Source: Sinohyriopsis cumingii
Lineage: Eukaryota > Mollusca > Bivalvia > Unionida > Unionidae
Assembly: GCA_028554795.2 (NCBI GenBank)
Contig: CM068842.1
Coordinates: 52,775,608-52,839,607 of the forward strand
Direction: 5' to 3'
Length of the DNA: 64,000 nt
Under the pieces are notes generated by a model. The model was given only the letters and a program-made list of their open reading frames with translations. It did not search any database and had not been told where the DNA came from. Positions 13,801 through 28,800 of the stretch are shown piece by piece. How positions within the stretch are numbered: the stretch's first letter is position 1; each line of letters begins with the position of its first letter. Position numbers and translations under genes: made by a program.

Positions 13801-16800
13801 TTTAATGCCTGATGTATTTTACAATATAAATGAATGGACTGATGACATGAGAGTCACTAAATGTGATTTACATCGACATTTACAACTATTGAATCTCATC
13901 GAAAGTAGTAGATGGAAAATAAATGAAGAACTTTAAAAGCTTACAAAGTTTATATCTACTTCCAGAGTGGAAATATGGATACAATTTTGCACAATACGTT
14001 GAACTTTGAGCATACAATTATCATGAAAGGAGAAATATGCTCATCACAGTCAGTAAATAAAGTAAATTAAGCTTTCTTTGTTTATACCATGGAGAGTGTT
14101 GTTGAGAATGGGTGGTGCACATGTATGGCAGGGAAATGACATTCATGCAGTCATGTCAGTGCTTTGTTGTGGAAAATTTAACAAGCTGTGAGAAATAATC
14201 TTACTGGGGTCAGTTTACGGATAAAACAGCTAAGTGGAACAGGTATGAAAAGAAATGTTAAACCGAAACCCCTTGCAAATATAAAACTTTAAAAAAAAAA
14301 AATTGGTGACAGCCCCATTAAAGATGACAGAAAAGTAGTGCCCATTGCCTGAAACGCCATTTTATTTGACAAAGGCAGAGTTTAAAACTGCTGTTGACAA
14401 TTCACCACTTAAAGCTTTATTTCAGATTAAAGAACAACAATGACCAAAAGTTTCACAAGTAAACCTACGAACTTTACATGTGATACGTGACTTCATTATC
14501 ATAGCAGTCATGAAAGCTTATCCTGTGGGAAATGTTTAACAATTTTTTCAAAAGTATGTACGTCTGGATTTAGATCAGAATAAACTGCAAAACAAAACTG
14601 TCAGTGTAAACGTCCTTTGTGGAGAGACGCTTGAAAATTGAAAATTACAGCTAGTAGTTTACACAAAGCACCCATTAAAGAGACAACTGATTGCATCAAT
14701 TTCATAAGGATCATTTATATTCAAAATTTATTGGTAACAAATTTACAAACATGGACAGGACAAAGAGGTTAAAGCAAAACAATTTTTAAATTTAAATGGA
14801 TATACTGTAAGCGACTGTGGATTGTATGTGTCAGATGAGGAGAAATGGTTAAGTGCAAGTCCTGATGGGATTTTAAATGGAGATACTTTGCTAGAAATTA
14901 AAAGGCAATTTCCTAATTCTAAATGGACAGTGTTAGAGTAACTCTTTGTTAGTGGCAAATATGAAGTAAACTTTGTAAAGAGTGAAAATGGAAATGTATT
15001 AAAAGTTAAAGAAGGCAAGGGATGTTTTTATATGGCATAATGAAAACGACCACATGTTCGTAGATGTTCAATATGACGATCACTTTGCCACGTTTAGTTG
15101 ATGAACTAGAACAGGACCATCTGATGCTATGTAAAGCATTAAAAATATTAATGAACCTTTAATTGGGATGAGTAATGTCTGCTGTGCTTTTCCATACACT
15201 TCATATTAAATGTGTACTGAGATACACAAATATTCCATATCTGATTAATTCTGATGATGTGTTTAACATATTTACGATGCTTCAGCGTGCTGAATGTTAC
15301 ATGGAATATACATGTTACACATTATTATGTCAGTTATTCATACATTAATATCTCTATATTTTTGCTTTCTTCAAATATGTAGAACCCTTATATAAAATGT
15401 TCAGCTGTGTAGTATTACTTTAATTAACAATGTACACTTCTCAAGATTACCCCAAATATTTACATTCTAAAATTCAGCTGGACCAGGACCTTTGAGTGCC
15501 TATACTAATCAGCCCACCACACTAAAACTGTTGACACATTTGTGATTAAGATTTGGCACACAAAGGGTAATTCATAAGCTACAATGTATATATAACTGGG
15601 TGATGTCTTGGAATGCATAGTACAACAAATGATTAGGAATTTTACATCTTGATATCCAGTTGATTAACGATGGAATTATAAATTGGTTTGAAAGCATTAT
15701 TTTTTTCTAAATGAGGATAGTAAATAAATTAGGTACAAATTTATTTTTTCAAAAGGACTGAATGAGACAGGCCTGGGTGGCTTTAGTGCTATGATCCTCA
15801 TCAAGTTGACGGGGAAGGATCTTCCATAATTGTATGATCTTAATACATCATGGCATACATTTCCTTTTTATTGCTACACACATCCTGTAAGTATTAATCA
15901 TATAGTCCACACATTTGCTATTAATGAAAAATTATGTTTAATAAACTTGCTATTTCCAGCATCCAGGATATGGTGTAGACATCAGGAGACGTAAAATCTG
16001 GGACTTGTATGGACCTGAAACTGTACTCAAGGTCAGAATAATCACATATTGTATGGACAGAGAAATAATTGATTCATTTTTATTTTGCCTAAAATTTAGG
16101 ACCAATTGTTTAACCCACTAATAGAATTATATGATAATTATTTGGACTTTTGTAAAACAAAGAACTCTTTTAAAATAAATTATGATAGGGATAAATGCAG
16201 TGTTCTTAGGAAGGCTATGGGCACTTCTTACCATAAGGGCAAATTTTTGTGAGCAGGGCCTTTGTTGAGAGTAACATTGTGATAATATTTATAATTTCAC
16301 AGTGAATGTTTACAATGATATTTTCTGTTCAAATTACAATCAAACAACTAGAATTTAGAAAGACAATAAAACAAATTGAGGAAGTGATGTTTCAGATATA
16401 TCTTGTTTTGTTTTTAAAAAAATAAAGATTCTAGATTTTACAAAAAGCAACAGATAGTGGATTAATTATTTTGTGCATGTTATCATTCAATGATACTTTG
16501 TCAGCAATATGCATTTAAACAACAAAAATTATAAAATACTGATAACATATTTTTTATTGTTGGATGATGTCGCTCACTAAGGGATCTAAATTCCACCTTG
16601 ATGTGATTATTTTTGTGAGTGTACATGGAGTTTGGCATGGGAATATCTGATATTCTTGACTTCCATCAATAGCCATCCTACAAACCAGTGACACTCCTGT
16701 ATGTAACGTAAACACTGTTCTAACCATTTACTTGCTACATGTATCAGATGTACAAGGACTGGGTGGGCAGGGACAGTTTGCCTCGAATATTTACGCTCAG

Positions 16801-19800
16801 AATGAAATAGACCTATAAAGACCAGCACAACTACTTCTTGAAGATTTAAAAAAAAAAAATAAGATGAGTGCATTGCTGTTCATACGACAAATTAGGACAA
16901 GTTGTACAGTATCATATTAGGCAGACACATTGCACAGAAAGTATTCATGCCGCAGAATAATAGTTTTTATGAAGTAAGTGATATGGCTTTTATTCATGAT
17001 GGGTTTGTTTTGTAGCAACTAATTTAATATCATTGGTCATGGTCTCTCTTTTCTGTATTTTTATTAATGCAATATTTTTTATTGTACTTTCAAATTACAT
17101 CTACAGCTTCTCATTAATTATTAATCCACGTCAAAAAGAGACTGACCGCAGAGACATGTGTCAAGTGTTATATGGCAGGTTATGAAAACATGTTTGTAAA
17201 ACAATTAAATGAAAAGGAAAATTCTTTCCTGGAGGAGTGTTTGTTTACCAAAGGGCTTAATTGAAATGTTGTTCTTTGCAGCTTTTCTTGTCTGATTTTC
17301 AAGTTGTAAATGTCAGTGTTTTAAACTCCACATGGTTTTACCATAGGTGAAGATGCCTTGAACAACTGTTAATTGAATTGGGTTGTTTTGTTTTTCTTTT
17401 CTTTTTTGTTATTTGTTTTAAATAATAAATTGGCTTGTACATGAAATATTAAGGCTGTGACAATTATTATTTAATGTGGTGGAGAAAACACATGAAGCCA
17501 TCTTTGGTGTTATTGTTCTTGAGTGAGATTGATCCTTCCAAGCCAGCTTGTGGTAATGTGTTTTGATCTTAATGTTGACATGTTGCCACTTGTTGTTTAC
17601 TTAAGTAAGATGTGATTTGCAGTCGTTTAAGTAAGTGATTTAAGCTTTGAAAAAATGATTAAAACTACCATGGTAGCTAAAGAAACGTGGAAAATGATGG
17701 TTTGTTTATAAAGATGGTAATTTTGCAGTTCAAGAAGGCAGGGGGGTGTACAGTGGTGTCAGTGGGCTGGGCAAAGGGGACACCCGTCCATTTCTTTCCT
17801 TCTGGAACTGAGAAATGATAATAATATGAAGAAACATTGGTAAGTCCAGTTGACATTCTGTTGGTCTTGATGAGTTATGAGCCTGGATAATTTTGATCAA
17901 TATATGGTCACAAACACTAATCATCATTTATTTTTCTCCAAATCCTTATTATTTTTTTCTTTTCGCATCCCAGTTTTCATTCCACTCAAGGTGGCAGGTC
18001 TGTATTGTACACATTGTATGTTGAATTGAGTAAGTTAACTATCTTAAGCAAGAGCTTCTTTTAACAAAATGTTGATAATTTGTGTACTAGTTAATTTTAT
18101 CGCAGTGCTTTCAATGTAGTTCAGTCCATACATATGTCCATTAAAGCTAGACTACTTAAATTTGGGTTAAATCATGGTCCTTTCAGTGTAGATTGTGTCA
18201 GCAGTTTTGTAATTTTGATCTTGCACCTTGGGATGGGACTAAGGGTATGGATGATATTACATAAATTGCACATAACTCCTGAGGATTTTTATCTTTCATG
18301 GTTTTGGATTGGCATGTTTGTTTAATGCTTTGGTTGCTTTTTTCAAAGGCACTTTCATATTTCATTTGGCAACATAATACCAAAGGAAAGGGTCACCAGG
18401 TCAACTGACCAATAATGGCCTAGCCAGGTATCAAACCCATGACCCTAGGATGACAACTCTGATGCTCTGCCAACTTTGCTACTAGTATGGTTAGTGACCA
18501 TAGCATCAACATGCATCAGACTGGGACCACTAGGTTACCCAGGGGTCTTTAATTACCTACCAGAAACTAATTAACTTCATAACATATCGTTATAACTATA
18601 CATACACTTCTTGGGCATGAAAAGAGAAATTAATAGCAGTAATACATTTACCTGCTTTGACTGCATTGCTGTTTATTTTCCTGGCATTAGTTCCCAGTCA
18701 AAGGTGATTATTCCCTTCTTCAACGGATGTCTAGAAGTAAAAACAACCTCAACATGATCCCATTTAACATATATACTCACGTATAAACCCATTCACATAT
18801 AAGCCAAACCCCTCCCCCCAACAAACTGAATAGGTATAAAATCTAGAAAGTGAATAACCCATGAAGAAGCTGACCTAAAAGTCAGAGTCTGTAAGTTCTA
18901 AATGCATTTATATAGGCAAATTTACATTAGCAAAAATTACCCATATAACCATTGGCATCCGTGGCAGCAGGTACAGCTGTGCTGTGGGACCTTGCACAAC
19001 CCGGAAAAAATAAAAAAATAAAGTGACATTAAGGGGTGGGGTGAGGGCCGGTACAAAAAGTTTGCTGTGAGGCCCATTGTAAGATAGTTATGCCACTGCG
19101 TATAACTTTCTTAGGGTTGGCAGCTATGATTATTACATATAAATGGTATAAATTTGTTTGAAAAGTCAAGAAATTTATTTAATTGTCTGTTTTCTTATTG
19201 TTTTTGACTAATTCGGATTTGTGTATAACTTGATTGGATGATGACAAGAATTGAGCATTCGCAGGTTGCTGTAACACTGCCTCTCCTTTTTGACTCAGTT
19301 ATTGTTTGTTTATGTGTTACTGCATTAGACTTTTTATATCATTGCACCAGCAATTACATTTTTATTTTGCCTTGGAATTGTAAATACCTAACACATTAAA
19401 ATATTAGTACAGTATGACAACAATGAACAACAATAGGGTAGGAATCAATGCTCGCAATTATTCTATTAAGCATATTTACATAATATTGCCACCATATGTC
19501 ATTGTAGGTTTAAACACTCGCTGAATGAAGTACATTCCACTGAATGAAGTATATTCCTTAGATTCAAATCATGGGCACCACTGCATTAAACTTCAACGAT
19601 AAATCCAAAATACAATAATGAAGTTGCAGAAATAATTGCTTCAAAAATTATGCAAATACCATAAAAGCTGAATTGTAGTTTGCTTTGATATAAGCAACCT
19701 TCCATCCTTTTTTTTACCAAACCAGGGTATTCATGCTAATATGGAGTGAAAGGCAATTTCACATCAAAGTACTGGCATTGTTGCCAGTGAAAATTCCCTC

Positions 19801-22800
19801 TTAATGCAAGCCACTTGCAGCATTTTAATGATTAACTGGCCTGTATTGATGTCAGAAAACAAAAGACATATCTGCCAATTATAAACAAAGGAGATGTTGA
19901 AACATCCAGCTCTCCATTATGTGGGAAATTATGATTTTGTTCAGCCAAAACCCAAAAGTAAAATAGATTGATGATGATCTTAGTTGATATATATTCTTAA
20001 TTTTAGACTTTATTATTACCATTCTTTCATGAACATATAACAGTTATGCTGGTTCTGGCTTGCACAATTGAATGTGTGTACCTTTTCATAAAGATTACCT
20101 CAATTTGTATCATTGCTTATGTCATTAAAACTCATGAGCGCATGGGTCAACATGAATGAACAGCTATTACCAACAAGCTGAAGTGTTATCTGAAGAATCT
20201 GATTTGGTCAAAAAAATGAATAAAGCAAAATCTACATCTAATATGTTTGGGAATAAACAAGGATTAAAATGACGCTAGGCATGATTTGTACTGTGTAAGT
20301 ACTGTACATTATAGTACTGCCTGATCTCTGGGGTAGACTCGAATAGTTCTGTGAATTGTGAAGTCTTTTTTTTAACCTTTATTTAATTTTGTGTTGGAGA
20401 AATCAGAAAATATGCACATGTAAAGTAATAACAAAAGCAGTCATAGTAGTTTATAACAGTTTAGTAAGTGTTGGGACACCGAGAATATATATTTTTTTTC
20501 ACATGCATATACATCTTGGGACACAGAAAAATATTTTTTAGTGTCTCAAGATTTACAGCCATTATGGTAGTCAACAAATAGACCTTAGCCTGTGGATAAA
20601 CCGCCCCCCCCCCCCCCTTCGGGCCTTTCTTTTTTCCTAAATTATTCGATTTATATGTGAGTATATACGGCAGATATCATAGTCATAATATGTGAATCAG
20701 AATATCATGATTTTTTTTCCTTGGATTTCATGCAATTTTCATGCATCAGGTTATGGGTTATGCAACTGGTATAATTGACATCTTTAAAGGATCTCCCATA
20801 AAATTTGGTTCCAACTGGTATCCCTACAGGAGGAGGTATATCTCTAAGGAAAGGCACAGTGGAGAGGGTGACATAAACTCCAGGATTTTATTTCTGGATA
20901 TTCCTAATTTCAAAAACCGGGACACTTGTTTCTGACCTTTTCCCATTGAACAAGTTTCTGCTTAAGAGTATTTCAGGATGCAGATGTCAGCTTCAGTCAG
21001 GAATACCACCATGCCAAATGATTGCATGGCTTCCATAGATCTCCTTGATGCCTATTTCACATCTCCATCTTCCCAGCCCACAGGAAATTCTGGGGAAGGA
21101 GATCTTTCTGTTTCAGTCTCTTCCTATAAGGCTAGTTTACACTTCAGAGCCTTCACCAGTTTGATGGATGTGATAGCCACCCATTTAAAGTCCTTAGCTG
21201 TCCCCATCCTCAAGTTTTTTTTATGTCTGTTTGCCACATAATGTCCTCAGATATGCCCATCTGAGGGTCTGTCTGATGGGAGACTGTGACTTGTCTAGGC
21301 CTAATCCCAAACCAGAACTTGGATCTAATGCATTTTCAGAATTTTATTTACATGGGCATGAATTTTCTCACCTGTCAAGGGACAGTCTGTGTCCCTCCCT
21401 ACAGAATCTCTAAAATATTTTCTTATATAGTAAGACTGGATGAGAAGACTTCATTGTTAGGTCACCTCTACCTGTCTTTCCTGGGATACAGCAACAGACT
21501 TAGTTTCCCAAGGAAGGCTTCATATGCAGCCACTCCAGTACTTCTGGCAAACTGTAGACCTCATAAGGATCTTCTCTCCACTCTGATTCATTTAGAATTC
21601 AGATTTGGTCACCATCTGAGTACTAGGTTGATAAAATCAGGACAAGTTTCTGAACAGAATTCTGAATAACACACTGGAAGCTCAGCTCCTTCCTTTAGCT
21701 TATTTCAGATGTCAGCATAACACTTGTACCCCTTCTTTCTACTTTAAGTCTGCAACCTCTTATGTCAAACAGCTTCAGAGGAAATCACTCTCAAGAGTCT
21801 GCCACTTTCCAGGAAGAAAGACAAAATAAGCAGTCCTTATAGAATGGTCCTTGCACCAGTAGGTAGAAGAGACATTTTTTCAACTGTGGGCAAAGCTAAT
21901 GGTAGATTTTTTTGCTGTGAGGCTGAACAACAAGCTCCCTCTTTATATCTTTATAGTGCCAGACCAGAGGCCATAGGTGGTGGACATCTTCAGTCTAAGA
22001 TTTAATGGACTATACTTCTATGCCTTCATACCTTTCAGAATAATCCATCAGTTCTACACAGAGGCAGGACATCCAAAGTTGTGGTAGCTCCCCTGTCTTC
22101 CCATTAATTGGGTTTCAGCAATCTCCTTCACCTGTTGGTCAGTGACCCCTGGGAATTACTACGATCACTTGTCACAGCACAGAGGGTTCTTCTTGCATAA
22201 CATGCCTCAGATTCTCCAGCTTTATGCATGGCTCCTATTAAATGATCTGTCCACCAGGATGGGTTTTAAAGCAAGAGTGCCATTTACTTCATTCAGGCTA
22301 CAAGACTATCTACTTATAAGGTTAATGATGCCTAATGGAGAATTTTCTGTAATTGGTGCAGTAGAAAATGCATTAATCCTATCCTTTGCATTTGCTTTAT
22401 TCAGGCTACATGACTTTCTATTTACAAGGTTAATGATGCCTAATGGAGAATTTTCTAATGTCCCATTTTCTGTTGGACCCATTCCATTCAGAACTGATTA
22501 CTATAGTCTACTTTCATGCACCAGAAATCACTCTCTTAATCTTCAGTATCTATGTGGAACCTTTTGTGTGTTCTTTAGTCATTACATAAACCTTCATGTA
22601 AACCTTTGAGTGAAGCTTCCTTTGAGAAACTTTCTATTAAAACAGTCTTGCTTCTCTCCCCAACATTGGAGAAAAGAAGGAGTGCAATTCATGTATTGTC
22701 AGTGAAAAGGATTGTTTATTAGCTACCTTTAGGAGCTCCTGTTCTTGCTGAATTCGTTCTTCTTTGGATGATGTCATGAAAGCTGCATTCTGGCAATCTC

Positions 22801-25800
22801 ACTCCACCATCTTGTCTTTTTGCCAGTTATAATTGTCACAACAGAGTCAGGGCATTTGGCCCAATCGTGTACGCCCAGCAAACTGTCAAGCCATCCTCCA
22901 GTGTGTCACCTTAATGACAGCAAGTTCATCCTTTTATTGGGTTGGCAAATTCAGCAATGCAGTAATACTACTATTAAAATTTAGTTTTGGAGTGTAAAAC
23001 TAATTTTAATTATGTAATATTTGTCTGCAGTTGTTGCCCAATTCCCTTTCTTCCTGCTCCGACACCCTTTCAGTCTCAGTCCAATCAGAGCAGGACAGTA
23101 TTCTGATGCACCAGTGCTAACTAAGGTATTAGACTGGGATCTCCAATTTCTAATGGAAGCAGGGAAAAATCAACTTTTACTGGGGACTAGTGCTAGGAAA
23201 AGATACAGCAATGCAGTAATAGCAGTATGTACTAAGTATTACACAATTAAATTAGTTTTACCTCCCACACCAACTTGTACACAGTGTGTTTAGTTACTGG
23301 ACATCAAAAGACAAATGAATGAACCAAGCTAACATTTGCCTCCAGAGCAGTCCTTAAGTTCATGGGCCATCCCTAAGAGACTCTCATTTTGTGGCAGAGG
23401 TCAAAACAGGGACGTGCAGGGATACATATTTTACAAATGCAGAATTCTAGTTTTCAGACCATATTTATAATAAAATATTTTAATGTTATGTCATTTAGAT
23501 AAATGGTTTTACTTCTTGTTTGCTGATAATTGGTTCTGCTCTACAATTTTATGCTTTGCGTAGGGTTTGATTTTTAAGAGAAAAGAATTTCCCAGGTTGT
23601 CCCTACGGGTTATATAAAAACTACCTTGTGCATCTCATGTGTTGTTAAAATAACTTTTAATTCCCATTATTTTGTTGTATGATTGATGGGTGTAATTTGG
23701 GGTAAGAGTTATTTAGCTTGGCCTTACATCAGATCTGCATCTCATAAAACTGCTAGTCTCACTTGGTTGTTTTCATTTCCTATGTTTCAAAGGTAAATTG
23801 AAAAAAAGCAAGTCAATAATATTTTTACCTTTCATTTATTTTATAGTTTATTTATTGCACTTCCAGAAGCTGGTATTATCTATTCTGGCAAAATTCATTT
23901 TCCATGTTTTAATAATTGCTAAATAGTATACTTTGGAGTAGTTCAGGTTCATTTTTTGAGCACATGGGAGAAACCATTTAGACATGGGAGAAACCATTTA
24001 GACATGGGAGAAACCATTTAGATGAGCTGCCTACTCTAGATGGTACTTTGTGTCCATGATTATCACATGTAAATAATTTCAATCACAGTACATGAAAATA
24101 GCAAAGAGGTATGTCAACCTTCTCTCCAACATGACAGTTGCAATTGCAAACATCTTCACCTTATACTGGTCCTTCTCTCAGAAGTACATAATAACTGTAG
24201 GGCAGAACCTGTACTATCATATTTGATACTTTTCAGGAAGCTTCAATCACTCCATCAGCAGATTGCCTCTTCCCGGATTATGATTGGTTGATTGGTAACC
24301 ATAGTGATGAGTTAACTCCATGGATACCAGTCTTAGCAGCCAGGTAATAAACACAAATCTTAAATACTTTTCTTGCCTGCAGTTAACATTTGCAATTTTA
24401 GGGGCATCCATTGTTAATTGTTCACCTTTTGTGAGCTGTGTCATGGGTCATAGGTCATTTTGCTGTTGGCAATTGCTTGTTATCACTGTAGAGACATCAT
24501 TTATTCAGAGTTGGTATGTATGCTTTCAATCAAATCTTGGATAGGATCACAAATGAGCAACATACATTTGTATTATTCAGACGTTCTGGCATCTAATTAG
24601 CAGAACTTGTTACCACCCTACATATTCCATTTCTTACCAGTTTAATCACACTTTTTGTGTAAGCTTATATTGAGAAGTTTGCAGATGACTTAAGTTATGA
24701 GTGACCTATGTGCATACTAATTAGGTGATTTGGCATATGATGGGCTGAGCCTGTTGTTAGTGTATATGATACATTTTTTAACAGACAGAGATCCCACATG
24801 GTATGTTAGTTTTTATCACTCAGGTCAAGGACACATTCAAATGGAGTGCTATTATGTTATAACAAGTTTTGTTTTAATGTGATTCTGGATGTAAGACGAT
24901 ACTACTATTGACCCCCTGACCAAAAGCATACCAATGTACAAATGTATGGGTTGAAAGAAAACAACATGAAGATTAGTATTATATCTTTATTACCTTTTCA
25001 GAACATTATTCGACAACACTGTGGTTTGGTATATGATGTGGTTTGGTACATAATGTTCTCACTATACAGAGTATAATACAGTCAGTAGTTATGGACCACA
25101 TAGTATTGGAGAACAAATTCATGTGACAATAAATATTGTGAAATTATTCAAGTCATGTTGAAACTTTTTGGTAAGTTTGTTAGTTTTTCAGCTGATTATT
25201 TTATGTGGATCTGGGTTTCATCTTAGAATTAGTAAAACTTAATCAGGAAACCAGGCTAACTTTACAGCAGCACCCCAGACGCTTCAAACTGCACCTATTT
25301 GTTCATGCTAAGCATCTGCATGATCAAACTGTTGATTATAGAATTTTTTTAAATGTGAAAGTGATGCATGTTTAAGACAAAAGGGAAAATAAGCTTCTAG
25401 AAAAGTGTTAATAATCAACACAGAAGAATAAAAAGGAGTATTCAGATTCTTGTGAATAAATTGTGGAAAGGATAAAATTATGTTTATTGGACATCACATG
25501 CCAATTTGAGTATGTCTCTTGGCAGGAGATGTGAAAAATTATGATTACCATCATCATGTGAAATGGAAAAGAATTTTCAATAAGTGTGTAAAGTTGAGAC
25601 ATGACAACAAGCCATTGAGCTGCAAAGGGTTTGGAACTAGAGTTTGTGCAACTTGACTAGTGGTAAAGTCTACATGTACTTCATACACTTTCAGTTGAAC
25701 ATAATGTTGATCATCGATGTATCAAACTTTTAATTATGTTTTCCAGCTTTACATAGCAGTTATTGATATTTGGTTACACCTTACTGAAAACTGGTCAATC

Positions 25801-28800
25801 TTACAGAAAAAAATCAACTGCCTTACTGAGACGGACTCGTCAGGGTTGGAAGGTCTGAGATTACTGTATTAAATTTTTTTGTCATTTAAAGTAATAAGGA
25901 ACAGACATGTTGACTTGTTATTATTTGATTGCCTGTATTATAAAATTAGATTAATCTTCTTCCCGCTCACCTTTCTTGGGCCCTTTATTTACTACAAGGA
26001 AATATATATGTTATCCGCAAAGTGCCTTGGGAGATAATTAGATATGTATCTTGTGGCCAGTAGTGATGTCAAGGATCAGTAATTACAAGCCTTGGCCCAG
26101 TGGAGATAACTACCAAGACAGGCTGAAGTTATGAGTCTTTGCATCATGGAAAATCATGAGAACGATTTCATGACTTTTCCATCAGCCTGAACAATTTACT
26201 CTATCTGAATCTGTTTGAGCCACTTTGAACAATAACAGTGAAGAGGATAGTAATGACATTGCGTCAAGTTCTTCGAATGACGAGGATGCTGTTTTGCAAT
26301 GTGAAGAGTGATGACTTGGAAACATACATTAGTTTGTACTGATTCAAAACATGAATTCTTATTTTAAAAAAGTGAGCAACAACCATATTAAACTTAATTT
26401 AAGAAAACTTGAACATTGTCAGATCTTCTCTGTCATTTGATCTCGTTTTTGTGCAACCAAATCATGATAACCCTCCCTCTCAGCACTTGAGGTGGAATTG
26501 CCTACAATAGTTAAAATATGAGCGCAAAAAAGTTAAAAAGAGTCCACACATATGGAGATTGATGGTCAGAAGGCAGGGATGGATAACATCATTAATGACA
26601 AGTTTGACAATGGAAGCCATAGTTACAGATTGGCACAAAATGGTGCAGAAATAAATGAGAGATTAGCAAGGGCATGTGAACCACTACTTTAATGTATGGC
26701 ACTTGCTTTATTTCATGTAGGACAGTGCTGGTTTGATTTATGTTGGCAGATATGTCAACATCTTGAAAATACATTTGCACATTTCATCAGCATGATCAAA
26801 GTTTCCTCGAGCAAATTATAATTTTTTTTTACAAGCCCAGCCAGCACGTTATTTAGAATACAAGATGGGCCCGATCTGAAATTAGAGGGGCCCCAGAGTT
26901 GGGCTATCAGATTTTTTAGCACTGTTCGTAATGGCAGTATAGATGCTTTGTATCCTAATTGTAGTTTTAATTCAGCCACACACTGTCATCACCTCAGATG
27001 TTGGCATGAGGTGGTCTTATGGATGATGAAAACTGGAATAATCAGCTAGAATGGGTAACCACTTTACGTGTGCATGTAGTACAATAGAAGAAAAATTTGT
27101 CTGCTCCACAGATATTGTGCTTCTATTGTCTTATACAGGCCTAAAGAGGTTTTCAGCAAATAAGGAACATTTGAGCATAAACTTAAAATGAGCCTCAAAT
27201 ACGTGACCTGCACAAAGTCCACCAAAGCTGTGTCCTGTGTCCCGCAAAATGATTGACGTCACAAGGTGTCATGAGAGATAACATAGGTTGTGCTGCCCTT
27301 GGGCCATCGAAAATGCCCTCATGTGGCCCTCAGGGTGGTTTGAGTTTGAGACCACTGCACTAAAACCTGGCCTAATGAAAATCTGCATTAAGGTTTCAAC
27401 ATTTACATGTATAATGGTTTAATTTAGCTTACTGCCTGTAAACATTCACAAAATCAGGAACCATTTAAACATACATGCACATGACTGTCAATATCACTGG
27501 ACCTATCAGTTCGTATTAAATTATATATTTCCACATCTCTGCTTAAGATTTTAGTGGGATATTTTTTATTCTTTATTTCTGAAAAGTAATTATGATTTTA
27601 CATTAAACGTGGCATCACTAGGAAAAACCTGAAAGTTGACATGAATTTGTTATAAGCAGGTTAATTTGCTGATAATACTGACAACAAATTCTTTGCTCTA
27701 CATTATTTTACCTTTGAAAGGCATGTTTGTTAACAGAAATGTTGTGTCATTATAATTTAAGAAACATTGTTGCAAGTTGTAAGCCAATGCACATTCCTTT
27801 AGTCATAATGGACCCTCCCAAAACATTCTATGCACATTCTTTTAGTCATAATGGACCCTCCCAAAACATTCTATGCACATGCATGGTTCATTCAAGGAAT
27901 TGAAAAAGGTGAGTTCAAGAGCCCTCATCAGATCAGAAAAAGGGGGGAGGGTAATTTATAAAAGAACAAAAATAAATGCAGGACATGGAAATAAATTTGC
28001 TTGCTTCATTTTTTTTTACAAGAAAATTCACACTCAGACACATATTGTCAGACCCCTCCCATCCATAAGCCTTCCATACCAGGATTTGAATCCCTGATGC
28101 TAGAACAATGTAGAATTTAGTTTGAATATTAGGGTACATTATTTCCTCTCTGTATGGTACTTTGTGAATAAATGCAGGATCATTTTGCCCCAAGATTTCA
28201 TCTTCTCTTCATCCCATTTTCTAACCATGATTATCCACCATAGGTTTTTGATTGGTTGCCCAACTAATTAAAATAAGTAAGACAGTTATGTCAACCAGTA
28301 AATTGATCATGTTTTGCATTTTTGGCAATGAGTAGACTTTGTTCAGTATTCTAGCTTTGGATGTGCTTGAGCAGTTAGTCTAAGATCAACTGTAATTATC
28401 TTTTAAGTAACTTTGTCTCAAGATAAAACTTGAAGGGTCCATAGTGCAGCCTTAAATTAATTATCTGCATGTCCACACAGTATGCATTATTGACCTTACA
28501 TTATGGATATATATGGAGCAGTACAAAATATTATAATGATGATGTTATGCATGTTTTATCAAAATTGTCACATATATTCAACAATGCCATGTTTTGCAAA
28601 ATGAATTTTGTTGCAATAGGAGGTAAAAGTACATACAGTAAATGAAGCAATTGCAAGTTGAGTGAGGTACAGAATGCACATTGTCAATGGCCTACATATA
28701 GATAAATGCAAGTTGTAGGCCTTACATGCAGATTAGGTCTAAAGTTGAGTTTCATATTGGTTTGAATTAAATGACATTGTTTTGGCTATTGTATACTGTG

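Noticed and set aside
14743-15018. Minus-strand 91-codon open frame
   Set aside because: It is the complement of the YqaJ region, which has family motifs on the plus strand.
27180-27357. hAT MITE suggested by GTTTGAGTTTGAGACCACTG
   Set aside because: Only one possible terminus was found, with no matching left end or 8-bp duplication.
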